A DNA stretch of 64,000 bases from Bradyrhizobium sp. AUGA SZCCT0176. Lineage in GTDB: Bacteria > Pseudomonadota > Alphaproteobacteria > Rhizobiales > Xanthobacteraceae. Each line of letters opens with the position of its first letter. Positions within the stretch are counted from its first letter, which is position 1. Positions 1 to 7,453 of the stretch are shown here, one piece after another. Made by a program: the position numbers and the translations under genes. Under the pieces are notes generated by a model. It saw only the letters and a program-made list of their open reading frames with translations, searched no databases and was not told the origin of the DNA. The stretch spans positions 744,001 through 808,000 of the forward strand of contig NZ_JAFCMB010000001.1 in assembly GCF_018130145.1 (NCBI RefSeq), in the 5' to 3' direction.

Positions 1-158
1 TCGGAGACCAATTGCGTTTTCAATTTGGATTTTCGTGCGGCGCGATTGTGTCGCCGGAAATTTTCGCCGCACCTGTTGCAAACATAAGACAATTGGAACC
101 AGCGCAGCTCTGCGAACTGCCCATCTCATTGGCAGATGCCTGAGTGTTGTTCAGCGGA

Positions 159-259
159 CTAGAGCCTTTTCCGTTCCGATGGAATCGGAACGGGGCTCTA
201 GATTCTGCTTTGACGCGTTTTCTTGACGCGACCCGGTGTCCACTTGGCTGGAAAACGCT
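159..259. repeat. Palindromic repeat with a 50-bp dispersed tail
   Basis: Positions 159-201 form an imperfect palindrome whose ends read ctagagcc and ggctctag. It is followed by a 50-base tail (210-259) that recurs at 55557-55606 with five mismatches. The element ends next to the stop codon of the helicase gene at 260. Such composite repeats are common between genes in Bradyrhizobium chromosomes; assignment to a named family is not possible from sequence alone. The rest of 1-158 shows no gene with a credible start or codon pattern. Confidence 0.6.
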
Positions 260-2323
260 CTACCGCCACATCCCGCGCATGCGAGCACCGACGTCAATGC
301 GCGGACCGTTGCTTGCGGGCCGGGAAGCGGCTCCGGTCACCGCGAGCGGCCAGGTCGTCTTGTCGAACAAGGCGAGCAGGCGATCGGGAATGAAACGGGT
401 TCTCGACGCATAGACGTGGCGGTCGCCCTTCGCGTGCTGCCCGTGCGTGAAGAAACGCTGTGGGACGAGAAGATGCAGATCATCCTTGGCCCTGGTCATG
501 GCGACGTAGAGCAGCCGTCGTTCTTCTTCGATCTCGGCCGTCGTTCCGGTACCGAGGTCGGAGGGCATGCAGCCGTCGACCACATTGAGCACGAACACCG
601 ACTTCCACTCCTGGCCCTTGGCGGAGTGAATCGTCGACAGGATCAAATAGTCCTCGTCGAGCAGGGGAACCCCGGCCTGGTCGCTGGTGGCGTCGGGTGG
701 ATCGAGCGTCAGTTCGGTGAGGAAGCGTTCACGGGAGGCATATCCGCTCGCGATTTGTTCAAGCTGGACAAGATCGGCCCGGCGGGTTTCGGCATCCTCG
801 TGAATTCGATCCAGATGCGGTTCGTACCACAAACGCGCGCGTTCGAGGTCGGCCGGCCAGGTTGAATGACGCAGGTCCGCAAGGACGGAAGTGAATGTTT
901 TCCAGTCCTCGCCGGCGCGCGGCGGGATTGGCGCCCGGGCAAGCGCTGCAATCGGATCGGGATCGTTGGCCATGTGATCAAGCACGCGCTGCGCCGAGGC
1001 GGGGCCGACGCCCGGGATCAGGTGCATCAGCCGAAAGCCGGCCACACGATCTCGCGGGTTCTCGACGAAGCGCAGCAACGCCAGCATGTCCTTGACGTGG
1101 GCAGCGTCGAGAAACTTGAGGCCGCCAAACTTGACGAAGGGGATGTTGCGCCGGGTCAACTCGACTTCCAGCGAACCGCTATGGCTGGATGTCCGGAACA
1201 GAACGGCCTGCTCCTTCAGCCGCGCGCCGGACTCCCGGTTCTCCAGAACGCGTTCCACGATGCAGCGCGCCTGGTCGGCTTCGTCGCGCACCGTGACAAG
1301 CTGGGGTTTTGTCCCCGAATTCCGGTCGGTCCAGAGATTCTTGGTGAAGCGCTCGCGGGCCAGATCGATCACGCCATTGGCCGCGGCCAGAATGGCCTGT
1401 GTCGACCGATAGTTTCGATCAAGCGTGATGATGCTGGCCGGTGGCGAGAATTGTGTCGGGAAGTCGAGGATGTTGCGCACCGTCGCAGCGCGGAATGAAT
1501 AGATCGCCTGCGCATCGTCGCCGACGACGGTGAGGCCGTGGCCGCCTGGCTTGAGTGCCAGCAGAATGGACGACTGCAGGCGGTTGGTGTCCTGGTATTC
1601 ATCGACCAGGACATGGTCGAAGCGGCCGCCGATATCGTCGGCGATTTCAGCATCGTTCATGGTCTGCGCCCAGTAGAGCAGGAGGTCGTCATAGTCGAGC
1701 ACGTTCTGGCGCTGTTTGGCCTCGACATAGCCGGCGAACAATTCTTTCAATTCGGCTGCCCATCCGGCGCACCAGGGGAATGAAGCCCCCAAAACCTGCT
1801 CGATCGGCGCCTCGGCGTTGACGCATCGCGAGTAGATCGAAAGACACGTACCCTTGGTCGGGAAACGGTTTTCGGTCTTGGAGAAGCCGAGATCATGCCG
1901 GACCAGATTCATGAGGTCGGCTGAGTCCTCGCGGTCGTGGATCGTGAAGGCGGGGTTGAGGCCGATCTGGTCGGAGTATTCGCGAAGCAGACGCGCGCCG
2001 ATACCGTGGAAGGTGCCTGCCCAGGACAGCGCATCGGTCATCACGCCGGCATTGTCACCCATAACCTTCCGCGCGATCCGCTCAACGCGCCTGGTCATTT
2101 CGGATGCAGCACGGCGTGAAAACGTCATGAGAAGAATGCGGCGGGGGTCGGCACCGCTGACGATCAGGTGGGCCACGCGATGCGCAAGCGTGTTGGTCTT
2201 GCCGGATCCGGCTCCGGCAATCACCAGGAGCGGCGCAACAGGGCCCGGTCCGATCGCGCCATGCTCGACCGCGCGGCGCTGTTCCGGATTGAGATTGTCG
2301 AGATAGGCAGCGGCAATTGACAC
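260..2323 (-). CDS. UvrD/PcrA-like superfamily 1 DNA helicase
   Basis: ATP-dependent 3'-5' DNA helicase of the UvrD/Rep family, expected to unwind DNA during repair or fork restart. The 687-residue protein has the full set of SF1A motifs: Walker A GAGSGKT at residues 37-43, the DEYQDTN motif II, GDDAQAIYSFR motif III, the STIHSAKGQEW block and EEERRLLYVAMTRAK near the C-terminus. It starts with GTG at 2323; no better start lies nearby. At about 690 residues it is close to PcrA in size and lacks nuclease domains. It is transcribed divergently from the phospholipase D fusion, and a LexA-like site lies in between (2361-2375). It need not be the main UvrD, since these genomes usually encode several paralogues. 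Confidence 0.9.
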   Translation of the reverse strand: MSIAAAYLDNLNPEQRRAVEHGAIGPGPVAPLLVIAGAGSGKTNTLAHRVAHLIVSGADPRRILLMTFSRRAASEMTRRVERIARKVMGDNAGVMTDALSWAGTFHGIGARLLREYSDQIGLNPAFTIHDREDSADLMNLVRHDLGFSKTENRFPTKGTCLSIYSRCVNAEAPIEQVLGASFPWCAGWAAELKELFAGYVEAKQRQNVLDYDDLLLYWAQTMNDAEIADDIGGRFDHVLVDEYQDTNRLQSSILLALKPGGHGLTVVGDDAQAIYSFRAATVRNILDFPTQFSPPASIITLDRNYRSTQAILAAANGVIDLARERFTKNLWTDRNSGTKPQLVTVRDEADQARCIVERVLENRESGARLKEQAVLFRTSSHSGSLEVELTRRNIPFVKFGGLKFLDAAHVKDMLALLRFVENPRDRVAGFRLMHLIPGVGPASAQRVLDHMANDPDPIAALARAPIPPRAGEDWKTFTSVLADLRHSTWPADLERARLWYEPHLDRIHEDAETRRADLVQLEQIASGYASRERFLTELTLDPPDATSDQAGVPLLDEDYLILSTIHSAKGQEWKSVFVLNVVDGCMPSDLGTGTTAEIEEERRLLYVAMTRAKDDLHLLVPQRFFTHGQHAKGDRHVYASRTRFIPDRLLALFDKTTWPLAVTGAASRPASNGPRIDVGARMRGMWR

Positions 2324-2360
2324 GAATGGTTCGTCCCCAGGAGCGAATCAACGGTCACTG

Positions 2361-2375
2361 ATTCTCGCTTTGTTC
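2361..2375 (-). promoter_or_regulatory. Candidate LexA box upstream of the helicase
   Basis: The sequence reads ATTC-N7-GTTC on the plus strand (GAAC-N7-GAAT on the minus strand), one base away from the alphaproteobacterial SOS direct repeat GTTC-N7-GTTC. It sits 38 bases upstream of the helicase start at 2323, a sensible place for a repressor site. One mismatch in an eight-base motif can occur by chance, so this is only a candidate. Confidence 0.3.
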
Positions 2376-2532
2376 GCAATGATCCCGCGCCACTGCCGGG
2401 CAGGGAACTCAGCAAGTTCCAGGGCGTTTGAATGGGATATGCGTTCTCATTCAGCAGAGGTGATAACTGCTTCAACGTGCATCCATTCTCGTCCCTGGCC
2501 AGACCATCTGGAAAAAGGGCGAAGCAAGCCGG

Positions 2533-4566
2533 GTGGCTGTGCTGAACGACGCGGCCGAATATTTCGCGGCCCTGCGGGACGTGCTGCTCCGCGCGGAGCG
2601 GCAGGTCTATATCGTCGGCTGGGATATTCACAGCGAGACCGATCTGGTGGGGCCGTCAGGCCGTGCCGAAGATGGATTGCCGGTCAAGCTCGGCGCCTTT
2701 CTGAAGGCGTTGCTGCAGAGCAAGCCGGCGCTGCACATCAACATCCTGACCTGGGATTTTGCGGCGCTGTATGCCGCGGAGCGCGAATGGAATTCCGCTG
2801 CAAAATTCACCGCGGGCTGTGACGGACGGCTTTGCTTCTGCCTGGATGCCTGTCTGCCGCTGGGCTCCGCCCAGCATCAGAAGATCGTCGTGGCCGACAA
2901 TGCGATCGCCTTCGTCGGTGGCCTCGACCTCACGATCCGCAGGTGGGACACCAGCGAGCACCGTCTCGACCATCCGTTGCGCCGCGATCCCGACGGCAAG
3001 CCTTACCCGCCATTCCATGATGTCCAGTGCATGGTCGAGGGCCCGGCGGCAGCCGCGCTCGGCGAAATCGCAATGGCGAGGTGGACGGCGGCCGGCTGCA
3101 CCAGTGAACCGCTGCTGCCCGTCGCAGGCGATCATTGGCCGGCATCCGTACCGGCGCAGGCGCAAGCGATTACGGCCGGCATCGCGAGAACCGAACCGAA
3201 AACCGAGACCTGCGAGGAAATAGATGAGGTCGCCCGGTTGTTCGAGGCCTCGATCAACGCGGCGAACCGCTTCATCTATATCGAGAACCAGTTCACCAGC
3301 GCCAACGAGATCGCGCGCTCGCTGGCGCGGCGGATGGTGGACGTTCCCGCGCTGCGTGTTCTCATCGTGACCCCGAAGGGGCATTCGTCATGGTTCGAAT
3401 CCCAGGCGATGCAGGGCGGCCGGGGAGGCTTCCTCGATCCGTTCGTTGCCGCCGGGGTTACCGATCGTCTTCGTATCCTTTATCCCTCGGTCGCCGATGA
3501 GAAATCATCCGCAGCGGTGATGGTGCACAGCAAAGTCATGATCGTCGACGACGGCTTTCTCCGCGTCGGCTCCGCCAATATCAACAACCGCTCGATGGGG
3601 GCGGATACCGAATGCGACCTGGCATTCGAGGCGACGTCCGAACGTCACCGTGATTTCATCCGCAGCCAGCGGCGCCGCTTGATCGGGCATTTTTGCGGGC
3701 TTGACGAAGCTGTCATCGCGGACAATGAGGACGATTTGTTTGGATTTATCGACCGCCATGCGGCGAGTGGCGCGGGCAGGGCGCTGGTGCCGATCGATTT
3801 TGAACATGCGCCGGCGCTGATCGGCATCGTCCAGCCGCTCGCGGATCCAAGGCATCCGCTCAACCTCCAGCGCGCCGCGCGGCGGATGTGGAACGGGCGT
3901 ACCGTGATGGCGGCGGCCGGCACCGCGGCCGCGCTGGCGGGACTGGCCCTTGCCTGGCGCTATACGCCGCTGAGCAACTACACCGATCTCGGATACGTAG
4001 CCTCGCTGATTTCGCAGCACGCGCAATCGGCATTCGCGCCGCTGTATGCGGTTGCGCTGTTCGTGCTGGGCGGGCTGGTGGTATTTCCAGTGATCGTCCT
4101 GATTGCCGCGACGGCGGCGGCGCTGGGGCCCTGGATCGGCGCCCTGAGCGCCACGGTTGGGGTCCTCTTGAGCTCACTGCTGCTGTTCATGATCGGCCGT
4201 CTCATGGGTCACAAACGCCTTCAGGCGGTACTCGGCGCCCGCGCCTTGCGCGTTCAGAACCGCATCACCGGCCGGGGTGTTGTCGCGGTGGCGATGATCC
4301 GGATGGTCCCGATCGCTCCCTTTACGCTGGTCAACCTTCTGGCTGGCGCGAGCCAGCTCCGACTGAGCGACTTTCTGATCGGAACCCTGCTTGGAATGGC
4401 GCCGGGCATCATCACGATGGCCGCGCTGGGCGCGCAGATCGCGGACTTCGCCAGGAATGCCTCATGGTCGAACATCGTGCCGCTCGGCCTGACCATCGTG
4501 CTGTGGATCGCCGTTTGTCTCGCGGTCCAGTTCCTGGTGACCTGGCTGAGCGGTCGGCGAACGTGA
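2533..4566 (+). CDS. Phospholipase D-like / VTT (DedA-type) membrane fusion protein
   Basis: Residues 1 to about 440 form a two-domain phospholipase D-type enzyme with both HKD motifs: H115-K117-D122 and H332-K334-D339 (counted from this start). After a short linker come several hydrophobic segments (about 457-475, 500-555, 590-640, 645-670) with the R-x-x-P-x-x-P pattern of the VTT/SNARE-associated family at 590-596. The family handles phospholipids such as cardiolipin; the VTT half resembles scramblase or flippase-type proteins. The GTG start is doubtful: the frame stays open upstream to a stop at 2464 and the extra residues look like the family N-terminus. The stop overlaps the GTG of the next gene by four bases, so the two are translationally coupled. 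Substrate unknown. Confidence 0.85.
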   Translation: MAVLNDAAEYFAALRDVLLRAERQVYIVGWDIHSETDLVGPSGRAEDGLPVKLGAFLKALLQSKPALHINILTWDFAALYAAEREWNSAAKFTAGCDGRLCFCLDACLPLGSAQHQKIVVADNAIAFVGGLDLTIRRWDTSEHRLDHPLRRDPDGKPYPPFHDVQCMVEGPAAAALGEIAMARWTAAGCTSEPLLPVAGDHWPASVPAQAQAITAGIARTEPKTETCEEIDEVARLFEASINAANRFIYIENQFTSANEIARSLARRMVDVPALRVLIVTPKGHSSWFESQAMQGGRGGFLDPFVAAGVTDRLRILYPSVADEKSSAAVMVHSKVMIVDDGFLRVGSANINNRSMGADTECDLAFEATSERHRDFIRSQRRRLIGHFCGLDEAVIADNEDDLFGFIDRHAASGAGRALVPIDFEHAPALIGIVQPLADPRHPLNLQRAARRMWNGRTVMAAAGTAAALAGLALAWRYTPLSNYTDLGYVASLISQHAQSAFAPLYAVALFVLGGLVVFPVIVLIAATAAALGPWIGALSATVGVLLSSLLLFMIGRLMGHKRLQAVLGARALRVQNRITGRGVVAVAMIRMVPIAPFTLVNLLAGASQLRLSDFLIGTLLGMAPGIITMAALGAQIADFARNASWSNIVPLGLTIVLWIAVCLAVQFLVTWLSGRRT

Positions 4567-5255
4567 CGGGTACGCTGCGCGTGATGACATGGAACGTGCA
4601 CGGCACGTTCAATCTCAATCCCGACTTCGACCTTGAAGGTGTCTGTTCGGTTATTGAGAAATGGTCGCCTGACGTCGTGGCCCTGCAGGAGGTCGACTCG
4701 CGCGGACGCCTCGACGATGTGTTCGGACGGCTGGCGGACGCCGTAGGCGAGCACCGCGTGGAAGCCCACTCGATCGTCACGCAGGATGGTCACTATGGCC
4801 AGGTCCTGCTGAGCCGATGGCCCTTCGCCTGCGAACCCACAGTGACCGACGTCTCCTATCAGGAGAGGGAACCGCGCCGGGCGATTTCCGCGCGCATCCT
4901 CGCGCCGATCGGCGAGGTGAATGTGGTGGCGACCCATCTTGGTCTGAGCATGCACGAACGTTACGCGCAGGCGCAGGCGCTCGCCGCGCTGGTGAATGCG
5001 CCCTGGACCATCGTCCTCGGTGACTTCAACGACTGGTTCTGGTTCAAGTCCGTGCGCCGGGCCCTGGCAGCGCGATGTCCGGTTCGAACGCGCCTGCGGA
5101 CGTTCCCGTCGCGATTCCCCGTCCTGCGCCTCGACCGCGTCTACGCCACCCCGAGCGGGACGATTGTGAAGGCGTGGACCGATCACGAGGCGAGGAGTTG
5201 TTCAGACCATCTGCCGGTTATTGCGGACATCGCGTTTTCTCATGATAATTTGTGA
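4563..5255 (+). CDS. Endonuclease/exonuclease/phosphatase-family protein
   Basis: A 230-residue protein with the complete metal-dependent EEP fold signature: MTWNVHG near the start, ALQEVD, VVATHLG, LGDFND and the C-terminal CSDHLPV. Members cleave phosphodiester bonds in DNA, inositol phosphates or sphingomyelin. There is no signal peptide, so action in the cytoplasm or at the inner membrane face is expected. The GTG start overlaps the TGA of the phospholipase D/VTT gene (GTGA). This coupling suggests both work on the same lipid or phosphodiester substrate, which is an inference. The acetyltransferase gene follows within 35 bases. Confidence 0.8.
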   Translation: MTGTLRVMTWNVHGTFNLNPDFDLEGVCSVIEKWSPDVVALQEVDSRGRLDDVFGRLADAVGEHRVEAHSIVTQDGHYGQVLLSRWPFACEPTVTDVSYQEREPRRAISARILAPIGEVNVVATHLGLSMHERYAQAQALAALVNAPWTIVLGDFNDWFWFKSVRRALAARCPVRTRLRTFPSRFPVLRLDRVYATPSGTIVKAWTDHEARSCSDHLPVIADIAFSHDNL

Positions 5256-5290
5256 TATCGGTTGATAATTCCAACTGTGCGATCGCCGCC

Positions 5291-6130
5291 ATGAATGATT
5301 TGCGCATCCGGCCGATGCGGCCGGACGACATCTCGATAGCCGTCGACTGGGCGGCGGCCGAAGGCTGGAACCCGGGCTTCGCCGACGCCGCCTGTTTCGC
5401 AACCGTTGATCCCCAGGGCTTTTTCATCGGCGAGCTCGATGGCGCTCCGGCGGCGATGGTCTCCTGCGTCAATTACAGCGATCATTTTTCCTTCCTCGGT
5501 TTCTATATCGTGCGCGCGGATCTGCGCGGCCGCGGTTACGGGCTGGGGATTTGGAACGCGGCCATCGCGCATGCGGGCCAGCGGGTGATCGGGCTCGACG
5601 GCGTGGTCGCGCAGCAGCAAAACTATCGGCGGTCCGGGTTCGAATTGGCTTATGCCAACATCCGTTACGGCGGCACCGTCGCGGCCCCGGCCGTGCCATC
5701 TGGCGTCGTGGCGCTGACCGAACTTCCGTTGGCGGCCGTGGCGGCCTACGACGCGACCGTGTTTCCGGCGCCGCGCACCGCGTTCCTGCGCGCCTGGATC
5801 AACGCGCCCGGGCATAGCGGTCGCGCCCTCGTGCGCGATGGCGCGCTTGCCGGATGGGGCGTGATCCGCGCATGCCGGAAGGGCCACAAGATCGGCCCGC
5901 TGGTGGCCGACGATCGCGCCACGGCCGAGGTCGTTCTATCGGCTTTGCTGGCCAGCGTGGGCGGCGGCGAGATCTTCCTCGACGTTCCCGGCATCAACCG
6001 CGACGCCGTCGCGTTGGCGCAGGATCTGGGGCTCACGCCGGTGTTCGAAACGGCGCGGATGTATACCGGCACGATCCCGCCGTTGCGGCTGGAACGGGTG
6101 TTCGGCGTTACGACGTTTGAGCTCGGGTAG
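5291..6130 (+). CDS. GNAT-family N-acetyltransferase with a C-terminal second acetyltransferase-type domain
   Basis: The 279-residue protein has an N-terminal GNAT domain; the acetyl-CoA loop RGRGYGLGIW lies near residues 80-90. A C-terminal half of about 130 residues resembles the extra domain found in YitH-type GNAT proteins. The ATG at 5291 gives a typical MNDLRIRPMRPDD beginning. An in-frame GTG at 5252 overlaps the previous stop and cannot be excluded. The substrate is unknown. The gene ends only five bases from the stop of the convergent PepSY gene, and its last 59 bases are present again in diverged form at 10044-10102. Confidence 0.8.
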   Translation: MNDLRIRPMRPDDISIAVDWAAAEGWNPGFADAACFATVDPQGFFIGELDGAPAAMVSCVNYSDHFSFLGFYIVRADLRGRGYGLGIWNAAIAHAGQRVIGLDGVVAQQQNYRRSGFELAYANIRYGGTVAAPAVPSGVVALTELPLAAVAAYDATVFPAPRTAFLRAWINAPGHSGRALVRDGALAGWGVIRACRKGHKIGPLVADDRATAEVVLSALLASVGGGEIFLDVPGINRDAVALAQDLGLTPVFETARMYTGTIPPLRLERVFGVTTFELG

Positions 6131-6135
6131 CGGCG

Positions 6136-7425
6136 CTATTCTGCGGGCGCGAGCTGTCCGCCAGGTCGTGTCGCCGCGGTCTCGCGCACCCGGACCCGGG
6201 CACGGCGCTTGCGCCACCAGATCACGACGCCGGTCACCGACAGCGCCGCAACCACCAGCCCCATGATCGAGATCAGGATGCGGCCGGGCAGCCCGACGAT
6301 ACGGCCGGAATGCAGGGGGAACTGCGCCTGCACGAAGATGTCGGCGGCGGTGCCGACCCACGGCAGCCGCGCGCCTATCGGACGCCCGTCCTCGCTGTCG
6401 TAGTAAAGCTGCGCCGGTCCGACGCCGCCGCTGCCGTGATCGTCGCCGGGGTGGAAGAAGCCCGCGGCATAGACGCCGTGCGCCGGACCGTAATTGATCG
6501 AGCCGACCGGCGTGGTCCAGCCGCGGCTCTTGCCGTCGGCCGCCGCACGTGCGGCGATGTCGGCAAAGCTGACCTTGGGTTCGATCGGATCGTCGAGATG
6601 CCGGTACGGACGCTGCTCATAGGGCGTCGGGGTATAATCCGACACCGTCTTCATCAACGGCGAGAACACCTCGAAATACAAATTGAGCGAGAACGCCGTG
6701 AAGGCGATCACGAACAGCAGCGCCCAGGTCCACAGGCTGAAGGCGCGGTGGATGTCGAAATTGATCCGGTAGGTGCTGCCCGAGGTTTTGATCTTCCAGG
6801 CCGGCGCCCAGCGCACCCAAAAGCCACGGCCGAGCTCGCGCTCGACGGCAGGTGCGCGGCCCGCCCGGGCGCGGCGACGCGACGGCAGCGTCAGATAGAA
6901 ACCGACGAAGCAATCGATGGTCCATATGATGGCAATGACGCCGAGCACGCGCATGCCCCAGCGGTCACTGCCCCAGAACTCCGGAATGTGCATGGTGTAG
7001 TGCAGCTTGTAGAGGAACGAGACGAAGTTCTCGCGCGTCACCGGCCACACCGCGCCCCAGTAGCGCCGGCCGAGCTCTGCGCCGGTGTTGGGATCGAGGA
7101 ATATCTGGTTGTAATCGAGGCTATATCGCTTGCCGGTGGCGGGATCGATCCGAGGCAACACGAAGAACCACAGCGAGTGGTCTTTTTCCGGCGTCATGAA
7201 CATGTGGACGACGCGCGCGCGTGGATCGCGCTGCTCGATCAGCTTGGCGAGATCGATGGAGGGAATCGCCGGACCGCTGCTGGTCACGTCGAACAGCTGC
7301 TTGTTGAGCAAATCGTCGATCTCGTGATCCCACGAGATGATCGCGCCGGTAATGCCCGAAAAAAACAGAAAGCCGGCCGTGAGAAGGCCGGCCCAGCGAT
7401 GTAGTCGCCCGAAGATCGATCTCAT
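6136..7425 (-). CDS. PepSY-associated transmembrane protein (iron uptake)
   Basis: Inner-membrane protein of 429 residues in the PepSY_TM family, often encoded beside TonB-dependent siderophore receptors and thought to act as a ferric-siderophore reductase or uptake helper. Four hydrophobic segments are visible: near residues 10-30, about 150-180, about 240-265 and about 380-405, the last ending in the basic tail WWRKRRARVR. A periplasmic stretch lies between the first two. The start ATG at 7425 lies 29 bases after the receptor stop, so the two genes form an operon. Regulation by iron is expected but no clear operator was found. Confidence 0.85.
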   Translation of the reverse strand: MRSIFGRLHRWAGLLTAGFLFFSGITGAIISWDHEIDDLLNKQLFDVTSSGPAIPSIDLAKLIEQRDPRARVVHMFMTPEKDHSLWFFVLPRIDPATGKRYSLDYNQIFLDPNTGAELGRRYWGAVWPVTRENFVSFLYKLHYTMHIPEFWGSDRWGMRVLGVIAIIWTIDCFVGFYLTLPSRRRARAGRAPAVERELGRGFWVRWAPAWKIKTSGSTYRINFDIHRAFSLWTWALLFVIAFTAFSLNLYFEVFSPLMKTVSDYTPTPYEQRPYRHLDDPIEPKVSFADIAARAAADGKSRGWTTPVGSINYGPAHGVYAAGFFHPGDDHGSGGVGPAQLYYDSEDGRPIGARLPWVGTAADIFVQAQFPLHSGRIVGLPGRILISIMGLVVAALSVTGVVIWWRKRRARVRVRETAATRPGGQLAPAE

Positions 7426-7453
7426 GGCGTTCGCCCGTTCTCTTGGGGTTGCC

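Noticed and set aside
35..413. Small plus-strand frames at the window start
   Set aside because: They overlap the palindromic repeat and the helicase gene and lack ribosome sites.
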